From Galaxea fascicularis (lineage: Eukaryota > Cnidaria > Anthozoa > Scleractinia > Euphylliidae), in contig OX419346.1 in NCBI GenBank assembly GCA_948470475.1, positions 4,255,231 to 4,319,230 on the forward strand: a stretch of 64,000 bases of DNA, written 5' to 3'. Below are positions 34,901-46,329 of this stretch, piece after piece (position 1 is the first letter of the stretch; every line of letters begins with the position of its first letter). The position numbers and the translations under genes are program-made. The notes below the pieces were generated by a model. That model did no database searches and was not told the origin of the DNA. It worked only from the letters and a program-made list of their open reading frames with translations.

Positions 34901-36270
34901 TCTGCCTTTTTCAATGTCCTCAGTCAAGGTTGCAGCTGAAAAACTTTGAACGACATTTTCAGTTGCATTCTCTCCTTCCTCCATTTCATCATCATGATCA
35001 TCCTCATCGTTAATGTCATCAGCACCATCAACAACAATTTCACTACTATCGGCATTATCTTCATTGTCAAAATTATCATAGTCATTTTCATCATCACTGT
35101 CAAAATCATCAGACACATCATCATCGTCGCCATCAGCATTTACTCCATCTTCATCTTTAAGCTCTTTTTCATATTCTGACGCTTGCTTTCCATTGTGTAA
35201 GTCACCTACAATTTATCAACAGTGGACATAAACACCAACCAGTCTGCAAAGTACAGTAGTGCACGCAACAGTATTTTTCTAAATGCTTATTGCACACAAC
35301 AGAATCATAGCATTACATGCAGTAGCTATAAGGCTGAGAGGCCTTTGAAGAAAATCAATCATGCATGTCAAAGTTCCGGACTCCCAGTCGTATTGCATGT
35401 GCTTGTGCTCAAAATGGTACTGCATGCACAAGATCTCGTTTAGTTCTGATATACTCTACAGACTGGAACACCAAAAGTGACCCATTTCATTTATTACAGT
35501 TTGTAAATATTTTGGATAAGCAATCCCTTGCTTAACAATGATACCAAAACATCTTTAGGTTGCAAAACATCTTACTTTTATTAAGCCAGGTCTATTTTAA
35601 AGGTCACATTCCACAGGTCAGAGGAACAGGTGACTGTTTTATCGATTGGTAACTAAGGCAAACAGTTTCACACCGATCTAAAACAAATTTTGGATAGTGA
35701 TTAGGGCTAGGAGACTCTTTTGGGCTTGTTTATCTATCTGTAGCGCGGTGACATGTACTTTGACCTGTGGAATGTGACTTGTAAAATAGACCCGCCGCTT
35801 TTATTACAACAGTAGAATTTAGCTTACAGTGTAAAGCAAGGGCTTGAGATTGATGCTAATTCTTTTGCACGTGTCCTGTACTTACAGAGTTCCAGTAGCC
35901 TAAGAAGTTGACTGTCGTACACTGTACAGTATAATTCAACTACATGCACGAGTCCTCCCATACCTTCAGAATCACTTTCTACGTCACTTTCCGCCTCACT
36001 ATCAAAGCTATCAATGTAACCTCTCGAAGCTTCGAGATCAGCACGTGAAATCTTTCTCCCCGCGTACTTTTTGTCCTCGTCTTGCAAAAGTGGAACTGTT
36101 TTCTTGCGTAAATTACTAACATTTGATTCAATTTGGTTCTTGATGTCGCCAAGATCGCTTTCTTTACTAATAACCTGTGCTCTCGTGAGGTCAAATTCGT
36201 CTTCATCTAAATCAAAACGACTCGGTTCGGGGTTTGTAAGAGAACGAAGTTGCTCAGCTAGAGACGCCAT
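27461..36270 (-). CDS. AATF: AATF/Che-1 (Bfr2 homologue), 12 exons, 576 aa
   Basis: Nuclear/nucleolar factor for small-subunit ribosome biogenesis and transcriptional control. Exons in transcript order: 36270-35964, 35205-34882, 33722-33585, 32901-32579, 31953-31831, 31474-31430, 30937-30827, 29807-29739, 29193-29129, 28701-28621, 28495-28424, 27533-27461. All introns are GT..AG, phases match, and the total is 1731 nt. Start MASLAEQLRSLTNPEPSRFD; an upstream in-frame ATG (36390) is possible but unlike the family. Residues 100-200 are very acidic (exon 2). 'EKGRAVKNQL' and 'LWDRFLEMRIRLQKAL' (from about 205) begin the AATF-Che1 domain. Exon 4 has a second acidic stretch, then PAKRKHDL. 'SYRDATISKWSEKTRLASGK', 'RTQLKRTSYRVLGK' and 'IFDDDDFYHQ' follow. 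The C-terminal TRAUB domain includes QWLELQKLRRKVKKKVD, KASKGRKIR and KLVSFMAP, and ends near NELFSSLFG. Length is close to vertebrate AATF (560). Exon 6 is only 45 nt. Introns carry several repeats. Confidence 0.95.
28885..28937. repeat. (TAA)n microsatellite
   Basis: About 17 tandem TAA units running into GTA and GGT-rich repeats, in an AATF intron. It could be the tail of an old LINE, but no LINE body is seen next to it. Confidence 0.9.
29408..29695. repeat. MITE-like element, family A copy 2 (truncated)
   Basis: It starts TAGGGAGCTGTAGCGACGACGG and shares the interior of 252-621: 'acgccatgaaac', 'ctgcacgtgcgttttac', 'tacatttctttgc', 'caacaacgtg', 'atgaccaa', 'gttcgtcagc…gttaaacaaa'. The right inverted end is not found. 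It lies in the AATF intron between exons 8 and 9. Confidence 0.65.
30134..30420. repeat. Element of nested palindromes in an AATF intron
   Basis: Outer ends 'ctcagttagtacg' and 'gattagtaagagg' are loosely inverted. Inside are hairpins GCGGGCCGTAC…GTACGGCCCGC (30175-30202) and TATGGCCCGCG…GGGCCATA (30325-30355), and the pair 'gtccgtactgtaagttacgg' (about 30281) / 'ggtccgtaacttaaagtac' (about 30375). The hairpins-within-a-hairpin layout is non-coding and looks like a foldback DNA element. Lies between AATF exons 7 and 8. Confidence 0.65.
33060..33360. repeat. Low-complexity trinucleotide and poly-C tract in an AATF intron
   Basis: Imperfect CAA/CAG/GTG/ATC-type triplet repeats (33085-33290) are followed by a C-run at about 33345-33358. 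Open frames across it on both strands are translation artefacts of the repeats. It lies in the intron between AATF exons 3 and 4. Confidence 0.7.
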
Positions 36271-36620
36271 GTTGGATTTGTTCAAGAGCTTGGTATCCTC
36301 TCCAATGCGTGCTGAAACAACAAATTTTCTAACAGGGGAAGGCTGAGTACTATTTTTTTCGTCTGCAAGGATATTCCAAGGCATTTTCATAAAATACTCC
36401 GAATTAAACCTTGGGAAAATGAACCCAACCTGATGAATAAAATTTTACTCTCTCTTTTGGACCAAAACGAAGAGAAAAACCCAACATATTATAGCGTTTT
36501 ATAAGTCATCTCCCCCGACCCTAATGCAAAAATGAGGCACAAAAACGAAAAATCACCAGGGAGGCCTTCTAAACTTGCCTCATGACGTAATTTGTTGTGG
36601 TTTCCTTCGATCACCGAATA
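36271..36620. promoter_or_regulatory. 350-bp divergent promoter region shared by AATF and EIF4E3
   Basis: The two start codons (36270 minus, 36621 plus) are 350 bases apart and face away from each other, so both promoters and 5' UTRs must fall here unless there are upstream non-coding exons. A TGACGTAA element (CRE/ATF-like) is at 36583-36590. No TATA box is convincing, as usual for housekeeping pairs. Shared use is inferred from spacing. Confidence 0.6.
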
Positions 36621-37531
36621 ATGGCGGTGGAACCAGGTGGTTCACCGGTTATTTCTAGTGCTTTCTTGCACAATTATCCATCGAAATCTGAACTTGATCG
36701 TCCAGGATCAAACGAAAATTCTCCGCACCTCTCACGAAAGTCCTTAAATGAACTGGAAAGCTCAGAGAAAAGTGGAATTCCTTTGAACACTGCGTGGACT
36801 TTGTGGCATGACAAGTGAGTGGCGAACAATATTTTGAATTTTTTTTGTTTTCGGTTCGTTCTTTTTCAAGTGCGATTTTCTTATTTTATAGGTACGTTCG
36901 TGGAGCCACGGCCGCGGAATATGCTGCAAATCTTCGCAAAGTCTACACAGTCCATACTATCCAGGTATTTCGAATTACGTACACCTTGTTCCTTGTTTTT
37001 CTTCGAACAGGTAATTTGAGCTGTCAAATTTTCGCAGTATCGTAAGAAAAAATATGAAAGTTTTCGTGGTAAAGGTTGGTGAGAAAATGTGTAACGCTCG
37101 TAACAGTACGCTTGTTTTCAACAAGGTTGATTTTTGGCTTGAAAGCCTTGTAGTTCAAATCAAAAAAGCAATGGTTATATGCAATATCCATCATTGTAGG
37201 AAGACAGACTTGTTTTTGACAGCTCAAATGAATAAATTATTTGGGATGTAAACAATGCGAACGGTAACAGCGCGATTGAACTTTGGGGATCACTGTTTGT
37301 TTCAGATTTAATAATAATACTTGATTTGTTGCTCTCGAAAATCAAAATTGCTGTTTTTAATTGTGGACGTTAACACTCACTTCTTGTATTTCAATATTGG
37401 TTTGATCGAATCACCCATAATGATTGTCTGAAAATCTAAGGCATTTGTTTGCCATTGTGTAACCTGATATTAACACACACCCTTTCCCCTCCTCCAGTGA
37501 CTTAAATCTTTCACTCCCGATAGTGCCAAAT

Positions 37532-37572
<41 letters not shown>

Positions 37573-37676
37573 TTTACTCGTCAATGGAGAACCCCTTGGG
37601 AGTGAAAGGGTTAACAACATCTTCACCCGAAAACTATGTCCCCATTAACCCTTTCACTCCCGATAGTGCCAAATGC

Positions 37677-37719
<43 letters not shown>

Positions 37720-40700
37720 CTCAATGGAGAACCCCTTGGGAGTGAAAGGGTTAAGAGGTTGTTTTTTCTAAGGGATCAGGCTAGCCCATTTTCCCAACAG
37801 TTACGTCTGTGTTTGTTGCAGGTAAAAATTAAATTCAGGTAAAAATTTTTGACCCAGGTTGATTCTCAAATCCCTTTGTCTCCTAAGCCTTAATTACCGG
37901 TATTGATGAAATAAGGGTTTAGGAGACAAAGAAAATTGATTTTCAACCTACCTGAAATTTTTAACTGCAACATATATAATTATAATTAATTTTAACAAAG
38001 AATTTCCACAAGTGTTGTTCTTATTCATACACTGTATGTGTAACTTTGACAACGGTTTTCAATAACAAAAACTGAACAATAAATAATAATTGTCATTTGA
38101 ATCACAGCTAAAATGTTCCCATAATTGTTTTTCCCCAGCATATGTCAAGTGTCTAGAAGTGCGGTTTCCATAAATTATCTTCATTAATTAAATTATTTAA
38201 GATTGCAGCACACTATTAGTTCTTGACATGATTCCCTTTTTAATTACTTATTAGAGTTTCTGGAGTGTATTTAACAACATACCTCTTACTTCGCACCTGG
38301 ATATGAGGACTAGTTATCACTTCATGCGAGGAGAGAGAAAGCCTTTATGGTAGGCCAAGCTGAGTTTTCTTATAATTTCTTATAATATTGATACTTGTGA
38401 AATTTAACACTGATCCCATAAAGACACATTTACATGACTGTGTAATGAACCATCTCCCAGTTAGATAACCAAGTTGGTAGAGTAACAGTTCACTTAAAGT
38501 AGGAGATTGTGGGTTCAACTCCCACTGAGACCAGACTGTAAACCAAGGTCTTTAACTGTTATGATTAAAGTGCTTGAGGGAAAACTTGCCCTATATTGTA
38601 CACTCTCCTTTTTCTCCTACAGTCACTGGTTTATAATAATATATGTAGTTTTGTATTTATTTTATGGTCGTAAGACTTCAATTATTTTGATGAATTACAT
38701 GTAGCAATGACTTTTTCCAATAACTCAAGAAACAGAAACAAAAGGATCTCAGAATGTATTTGGTGTGATTTCTGTTTATTTGTTTGTGCATGTTCAGCAA
38801 GTTTTGCACTGATGTTTCAAATTCAGGCTTTGAAAAAAAAAACAGACCTGGGTTTCTGGCATGATAACTAGTCTGTTGACTGAAGGAGAGCAAATTTCAG
38901 AGAACTTGACATTTTAGTCTAGATTGGCCTAGCTTACACCCTTAAGCAATGTCTGCTTTAGCTTTGAAAAGATGATCAATGCACCCTTGGGTAGCGTGAC
39001 ATAAGCTATCAGATTCATTATCAGTCATTGCATATTGGCCTTGTCTTCTTCAACTCAAATGTGGTCTCTGTGCAATCACACATCTCAGGTGGAGGCCAGG
39101 CTAGGAGGCTGACCAATACATAATATCCCAAAATCAGTTAGAGCCTCTGTTGGACATTGAAGCCTCCCGTTAAAGAGCAAAATAAAGTTGTGAATATCAA
39201 TTTAATTTTTGTGTAACAGGGAAGATAAGGAAAATGTAAATGGTGGATACTGGAAAATGAGATGCTCGAAGTCAAACACAGTGAGTTAAAAATTTCAACT
39301 AATATAACTTGATTTTCATGGTCCTTAATTTTGTGAAAACGGGAGAGGAATATTTCACAAGACTTAGATTTCACTATTTGGCAGAAAAGTCATTTTAAGG
39401 GGGTTAATTTTCACGAACAGTAAGGATCCACATAATCTCATTTTAGTTTTTTCATGGCAGTATTTTAAAGTACAGTCATTGACAAAATCGAACAGTAGCA
39501 ATATTAAAGAGAACATTAAAAAAGCACCTAACAAACATCATTTTTGACCAAGAACCTTTTACAAACCCCTACTGCATTTCATATACAGTCCCAACCAAAA
39601 GTTATGTTTAATATGAGTAGACCTAAGAAGTATTTAGCATTCATTTCTGGATAGTGCCTTTTTCAAACGGTCATCAGGAGGGTGATCAGGCTTTCCTTTT
39701 CTAGCCTAGTTTAAATTGTTCTTGCTTTCTTCCATTATTTCACTCAGTGGCGCTCTCCCTTGCTGCTTGGCATGTAGTTGTGAAGGCTTGCCATCCAGGT
39801 TATGCACGTAAAAACACATGTTTAAGTTAATAATTGGTTTGTTACCAACTATTTAGGCATTAATTATTTCACTTCAAAAACTTAAATTTCATATTTTTGT
39901 TTAATCATGAAAGTTGTGAAAATTAAGGTGGGCAAAAATTAGTACCAATAAGGTAGAATGCCCTCTTCAAACTCCTTGACCCTTTGATTCATACATGTAA
40001 ATTTATTCTTTGGAATTTTAACAGGATAAAGTATGGAAAGAGTTGCTTTTGGCAGCCATCGGTGAGCAATTTGTGGACAGTGTGAGAGAAGGTGAGATCC
40101 ACAATCATTATTATAATAATCATTCATTTTAACTTTAAAAAAATTAATGTGTACTTTTAGATGACATTTGCTCAGTCTGTTGATTAGACAGTAATATTGC
40201 AGTTGTCCCTTACAGTATATCTTGTAATCAAGTAACAGAAAGATAAGATAAAAGGAATGTTTTCACGTAATTATGTAAACTTATCACTGGCATGCTTTCT
40301 ATAATTTTGTATCAGCATTTAATTTGTCATTTCTTTAATTTCATTGACTTTTTGTTTTGCAGATGATGAAGTGTGTGGTATCAGTGTTAGTGTGCGTGAG
40401 AGAGATGACATCATTCAAATCTGGAATTCAAATGCTAAAGCTGTTGAGGAAGCAACGGTAAAATGAAATTATTTTAATAATAGGAAAGATTTCCACACAG
40501 CCCCATATTATACATGAATCACTGTCATACTAACCCTGTTCCAAAAGTGAATAGAGTTAGTCACGAAGTGTATGTGTATAATTTATGTATGGGGCTGTGC
40601 GGAAAAATCTTCTCAAAAAATGTGATAAGAATTTTACTTTCAATTGGTTTATTAAGTGCCACATCATCCTACTGTACTTTCATGCTCACCGCAGGTATTG

Positions 40701-41389
40701 GACAAAGTGACAGACCTTCTAAGAGATGTAGATTTGTTTGATGAATTCTACAAATGTAAGTTGCAACAAGCTATTTTCACAAATTTGTAGAGGACAAAGA
40801 AGAAGAATTTATTACCTTTTTGGCAAATAATCAAAAGTGCATTACAATTCTTACACTTTCCATTTTTACCAACCAGTCTAAAATCCTTACCGCTTATTCG
40901 TGAACAATGCAAGGATTGAAAATTGACTGTATACTTACATGAATATTGTATTAAACTCTCAACAGAAAGCCTTGAAAAATGAATAATTCTTAACTAGGTG
41001 CTTAAAAGGGACAATGTCCCTGACTTGCCTTGACTGAACAAAGGGAGGCTGTTCCACAAGACTGGGGCTGGTACCATAAACAAAATATCATCCATAGTCT
41101 TTTCGTTTTGAACCACGGACTTTCTACTATTATTATTATTAGAGTGGTGTACCCACTAAAATTTTGGACCACTTGAAGCAGAATGTTCCCTCCCATTCCA
41201 CCTCCCTCCTTACCCCATAGTGTTTTACTGAGCTTCACAGTAAATGTATGGGGATCAGCATTTTGTTCCTGCCATCCTCAAAGGGTCAATTATCATTTGA
41301 ATTTTTCAGCGCACCAAGCCCATGATGCATTTGAGGGAGTACGACCAAGGCCTACCAAGCCTCCAGGCTTTCCATTTTTCAAGGACTGA
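36621..41389 (+). CDS. EIF4E3: Eukaryotic translation initiation factor 4E type 3, 8 exons, 241 aa
   Basis: Cytoplasmic mRNA 5'-cap-binding protein of the class III eIF4E family. Exons: 36621-36814, 36892-36964, 38255-38349, 39220-39280, 40025-40091, 40363-40457, 40695-40755, 41310-41389; all introns GT..AG with consistent phases, 726 nt. The N-terminal 50 residues are variable; the eIF4E fold starts at '[14 protein letters not shown]'. W59 and W62 are kept. The cap-stacking position equivalent to Trp56 of eIF4E is Y75 ([11 protein letters not shown]), and the second cap Trp (Trp102) is W121 in '[15 protein letters not shown]'. Trp-to-Cys/Tyr at the first position is the class III hallmark. 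'[11 protein letters not shown]', '[17 protein letters not shown]' and C-terminal 'HDAFEGVRP' match eIF4E3. It is divergently arranged with AATF. Introns 2 and 3 contain MITEs and a tRNA-derived SINE. Confidence 0.95.
37504..37754. repeat. Two tandem copies of a ~110-bp TTAA MITE
   Basis: Copies at 37504-37614 and 37645-37754, nearly identical inside. Copy 2 is complete: TTAACCCTTTCACTCCC at the left, GGGAGTGAAAGGGTTAA at the right. Copy 1 has a degraded left end. The TTAA boundaries plus CCCTTT inverted ends suggest piggyBac-type mobilisation. Lies in EIF4E3 intron 2. Confidence 0.85.
37815..37971. repeat. 157-bp foldback element
   Basis: Ends GTTGCAGGTAAAAATT and AAATTTTTAACTGCAAC are inverted. 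Matching inner blocks are 'ttgattctcaaa…tttgtctcctaa' and 'ttaggagacaaag…ttgattttcaa'. Non-coding, EIF4E3 intron 2. Confidence 0.7.
38462..38640 (+). repeat. tRNA-derived SINE-like sequence
   Basis: Contains an A-box-like TAGATAACCAAGTTGGTAGAG and a B-box-like GTGGGTTCAACTCCC, separated by about 30 bases: an internal RNA polymerase III promoter. The acceptor stem does not pair as in a functional tRNA, so it is not called a tRNA gene. Lies in EIF4E3 intron 3. Confidence 0.55.
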
Positions 41390-44044
41390 CTTTTTCTATC
41401 CAATTTGTAGAGAGGTGGCTTGAGATGTTGTTCCAGGGATGACCCGTGGCAGACTGCCATATATGATAATATCCAGTAACCAATAACTAGACGTTGAAGT
41501 TGTTTTCTTGGTTAGTCAAACTAAAATGTTTATGGACTAACATTGATCTAGATGTCACATCTTCATTGATCTAGATGTCACCATAGTGTACATGTACAGG
41601 TTTAGTGTTGTCTTGCATTGTCCTCTGGAACTGCGATAACCCTGAAGTTAACATAAAGCTTTTGAAAAATCCAGTAATAACAACATGTACTAGGAGGATA
41701 ACCTTAATTGTAGGGTATCCTGTGGCACCAGGTGACCTCAGGGTATTCTTTTATGCTACAGGGATAGCATTGGTTCCAGGGTATGCTGCGGTACGTGGTG
41801 CCCTACCTGCAGTGCGTAGGGTGGTACAGTATCTGCTTAGCCTGTAGCATGGTCTAGCATGATACTGGGATAGCTGTTGTTGTTATGCACGTAGAGTGTC
41901 CTTAAAGGTACATTACAGTTTGAGGACACATTGGGTGTCCTGTGGTTTTGGAAGAAGTTGTGTAACAAAGTACAAACAATATTTGGGTCTTGTTCAGAAT
42001 GGCCTTGTAAAATATAGAACAGTGAATAGTGAATAGATCTGTTTTTAATGCAATGTGGTAAATACATTAACGTGTACATATTCAGGAGATGGGTTTGATA
42101 AAATAGGGCAGTTGTAATAACCATAGTTTAAGTAGTACAATAACCCATATTAGTCACAATCTTTAAGTGAGTGATACTCATCAAAACATTTGAAGCCTTT
42201 CCATACCTACCAAAGGGGCATACAATACTTGTGTCTTGCATTTTATGCCAAAAATTTACACAGTGTTTAAAACATGCCAAGTTTTTTTGTATGCAGTGAG
42301 GGTTTTGCATGCCAAATTTGGATTAGTGTCTACCTTTTGCTGACACCTAACTTTCTATCGGTATTCCACTGTAGACATGAAATAACTAAAATATTGTGTA
42401 CTCAAGCAGTGCAGGCCATTTTAGTGGAGAAATTCTTAATAAAAATAATTATCAGTTTTTACACGTTAACCTTTATGCAAAACAAAAACTACAACAGGTT
42501 AGCATTCACCATACAGTTTCTGCTGAGCATTTCATTTTGTGGCCAAAAAAAAAAAACACCAGTAAATCAGAGTTGTAACGAGGTACGGGTACATGGGATC
42601 TGGGATCATAAGCCATTGGATCAGGTTCAGCAAATTTTAGTGGGATCGGGGATCAGATCTTACCACGTTTAGGGATCGAGGATCTGAATTTTGGGTTTAA
42701 AAATTGGATCATTGACAAAAGATATACCTCGATATGACCTCTAGCCTGTCAGCATACGCAGTAGAGCATGACATTGATTTTCATCCTTTTACAGAGACTC
42801 TCATGCAGTAATAGCACTTTGCACAATAAACAGCTGACAAGGTGCTTATGTAGAGAGTTTTTGTTTTGTTACAAATGATGAAAGGTAGGAACTGTATTTA
42901 TGAGTACTGAGGGGAATAATAATTATTATTTATAAACCAGCTGTAGGAATTAGGGGGGGTTAAGTCAGAGATGGAAAGGGGACTAGGGAAGCCCCTAGGG
43001 GGAAGGTAGGGTACTCCCAGGGGTACTCCTTGGAATTCTTGGTTGTGGTGTGCTGCCCAGTTCTCCAAATCCTGACTCTATTTCAGACCAAAAGATGCCA
43101 TTTTTCACAGCCACTTTCAGATCTGGCCTAGCAGTTACAAATTTTTCCACTGGCTTTTTGGTATGTAGTTAAGTTTGGCATTAGAGCCGAAGGCAACAAT
43201 TGGTAAAATTCAGCTCGAGTGATATCTTTTGAATACTTTTCTTTCTCTATTATTCATTTGGAGTTGAAAAGACAAGCACGGTCGTCGTTCCCTTGAAAAC
43301 CATACCCGATCTATTGAAGAGTACCCCCTCCCCGAGGTACGTGACTGCTGCAGTTTACGTTCGAATAATTGCAGTAGATTTTCCTCGTCATGATAAGTAT
43401 TTTATTTGTTTTTATATCGCCAGCACGCACTTATTACTTGTACTTTTAATTATAAAGACCAACGAAAAATGTATTTTAATTTTGTAAATACCTATTTGGC
43501 TTTTACCGCTTGTGTTATGTTACGAAAGTGTTGGAAACTCTTAAATGAGGAGATGAAACGAGACACGTGACCGAAAGTCAATTTTAACGTAAGCTAGTTG
43601 CATGATGATCGATACTTCCGAGCAGTATCGTTTGTTTTCCACAGTTGTGTTCGCCAAAGTCTGTCTGTCAGGACGCGGGCTGAGTAGGACGCCGCCCGCA
43701 TTGGTCGAACATTACATGTTTCTTTTACTTTCCCAACAACAGTGCTCCCTAGTTATAAAGCTTTTAATGGTGTTCATCGTCTTGTAGCAATGTGCATTCA
43801 GTACATTTTTTAAATAACAATATAGACTTATTTTTATTGTTACTACATTACTGTGTATCAGGATCAAAAATAGGATAAAGAAAAAATAAATCAGCACTTT
43901 TAATTACCTTATTCGTCTTATTCCTTCCGTCTGAGTGTACATCACAGGACGAGAGGGAAGGGAATTGGGGTAGATCGTTCGCCCGGGCGGAATTGGTGCA
44001 CCCTTTATAAACAAAATACATGTGTCTCCCCAGAGGGTGCGGTT
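41390..44044. other. 3' flank of EIF4E3 and intergenic sequence
   Basis: The first part should be EIF4E3 3' UTR. It contains an 18-bp direct repeat (cattgatctagatgtcac at 41541 and 41564), GGTAxCC/GGTATGC-rich low complexity at 41710-41850, and GGGATC-rich low complexity at 42590-42700. No further gene is supported. Confidence 0.45.
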
Positions 44045-44286
44045 TTACAGTGCGACTTCTTCAACCAAGGCCACCCAGGAAAATTTCCTGTAAACTAGCC
44101 AATGAAAATCTCACATCGGAACAATGGATTTTGACAGAGTTAATTATGTATGACAAATTTACCCACTATCGAAGCACAACAAAATTCAAATTGCGGTTAT
44201 TCTGTTGTTTCATCACTCGAACATTGTTGGCCAATTTGTAAAAAAAAAAATCTTGGGTGACCTTGGTCGGAGTAGTTGCACTGTAA
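44045..44286. repeat. Foldback MITE, family B copy 1
   Basis: Ends TTACAGTGCGACTTC and GTAGTTGCACTGTAA are inverted. The next blocks, 'caaccaaggccaccca' facing 'gggtgaccttggtcgg' and 'ctagccaat' facing 'ttggccaat', are also inverted. The same block order occurs in 54432-54650, defining a family. Confidence 0.75.
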
Positions 44287-44984
44287 GGCTGTTTTGATCT
44301 GGAAACTCGTATAGATTTCAACACATGCGGGTACCCAGGCTTTTGGGTCTTTTTGTTTTTTAATATACACGTAAAACCGTGACTCACACAATGTCGGGGT
44401 TTCAAGGGTAATGGCGCCCAGAAAGCTTTCACGGACTGCTCTCCCGTTTAGCTCGATAAGTTGAGTTTCAGTAGAAAAAAAAAAATCGAAAGCCGTGTAG
44501 TTCTGTCCAACTCCAGACCTGATGGTTTTCTTACAAATGTTAGATTTCCTTATGTTGCGTTTTATAAGTTTGATGCTCAATGAACTACGTTTGCTGTAAC
44601 TTAATATCACATCTTTGAATTAAAGCATTAATAATTCCAAACAACTTGTACACGCAGTCTTACAGTTTAATTTGTCACAAGTGCGTTCTTCATTTACTTC
44701 TTAGTCTACTAGTCTAAGTGCTTTCTGTACACTGCGTGACTGAAGTACGTCACAGATTTGCGCCCAGACTGGTAAAGGGCATGAAATCGAAAAAAACCGA
44801 GCGCACTAAATGTATAAACATTGACATTAAAATCAAGAAGAGCTGAATACTGTTCAAGGCACGTTTTATTATCCTGGTGAATTTCTCTAGATAGCTTTCA
44901 AATATACACTGATAGTAATGGCATTCAGTGTAAGTTGTATAACGCGGGTTAGTAACTCATAATAAAGAGACAAGCTGCGATGTT

Positions 44985-46320
44985 TTGAGAAACGTTGCCA
45001 TTAATTGAAACAGTACCCAACATGCTCAACTGAAGTATAAAGTTCTCTAACAGTTGCTATTAATAAGTAAACATGACATGGAAATACCGTGCTGAAACCA
45101 AACACCAAAACGTTAGGGCATCGGTTGATAACTTGACAAGCTTTCATTCAGAATCAGTTTCCTTGAAAATTAACTCAATTTGCCTACTTAGTTTTTGAGT
45201 CATATTTTACTGAGAGAAGTCTTTGCGAAGTAGTTACCTGAAGTGTCCTCATCCTTTTTCCCCAGCACAAAACTACAGCCGGAGAACAAATAAGTTTTAT
45301 CCGCGCGATGCCCATATATCCTAAACGGAGTAATGATTCAGCAGGCATGAAACGCGAAACAAAAGCACACTGCTTGGAGCATATATACTGTACTACTATT
45401 TACAAGGTAGAATCCGTTATTTTTAAATATTTAACAGCTTAAATGCCAACTTACACAATCATGCAAACTTAAAGTTCATGACAAGTGTCTCCTACTTCAA
45501 AAAATGCTGGCGAACAAGCTAGCCCATGCACTAATAAAGTTTATGAAATCTGAAAACTCTTCACGGCACTTTTCATGAATTACCCCATACCTTTGAAATA
45601 TCACTGATGTCCAGAAATACAGGATAGTGGAACCCTCATAGCTACTTCATATTACACCGGCGCAATTAATTATAAAATATACAGTGAAGATTGGAATTCA
45701 GTTTAAAGCGAGAGAGGATGAAGGTCATCCTCTCTTGGTTTTAAGTGACTAAGTTGACTAACGATTATAATATAACTCATCACAACAAACTACCAAACGA
45801 TGTTTCGAGAAACGCTACTAAAACAGTACCCAACGTGCTTCGGTAACTAAAGTTTAATTATGTCATTTTCTTTAACAGGAAATGCAAAAACTGCCGAAAC
45901 GGCGCGACGACAAAACTTTGAATAGTGACAAGTGTTTAATTAGGATCCTTTCTTAACTCGCTTAAGATTTCCAACGAGGGTTGGCCACAAAGTTTTCTGC
46001 TCAGATAAATCTTTGCAAAGTAGTCATTTCAATTGGCGATATATTCTTTCCCCGGCACAAATCACAGAGAAAAAAAAAATGGTTTCGTCCGGGAATGCCT
46101 GTTCATTGGTAAAGGGAAATGGCTTCAGCTAATTGAACAACAACTAAAAAAAATAACACTGCTTGGAGCACTAGTAGGCATGCGGCTCATAGGTAGTGTA
46201 CGTTTTTGTCATCTGTGCGTTATCAGAGTACAAACGCACTTCGGAATGGAATATATTCATAACATATATAGAATGGGACAAAAATTAAAAAGCTTAAATT
46301 GCCCAACAGAGCAACACAGA
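44985..46320. repeat. Diverged local duplication (units at ~44985-45480 and ~45796-46320)
   Basis: Shared ordered blocks about 810 bases apart: 'gatgttt(t/c)gagaaacg', 'aacagtacccaac(a/g)tgct', 'ctttgc(g/a)aagtagt', 'ttccccgg/agcacaaa', 'cactgcttggagca', 'aagcttaaa'. Similarity is patchy with indels, so the duplication is old. No coding sequence is recognised in either unit. Confidence 0.5.
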
Positions 46321-46329
46321 ATACGTTAA

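Noticed and set aside
36271..36390. AATF translation starting at the upstream in-frame ATG (36390)
   Set aside because: The family starts right before the conserved 'LxxLTNPxPxxFD' block, which fits the ATG at 36270; the extra 40 residues have no counterpart. Not fully excluded.
38462..38540. A functional tRNA gene on plus
   Set aside because: A and B boxes are present but the acceptor and anticodon stems do not pair, and a SINE-like body follows.
44985..46320. The ~44985 and ~45796 repeats as LTRs of an old retrotransposon
   Set aside because: Only about 800 bases apart, no coding, no primer site or purine tract, and similarity is patchy. Kept as a local duplication only.
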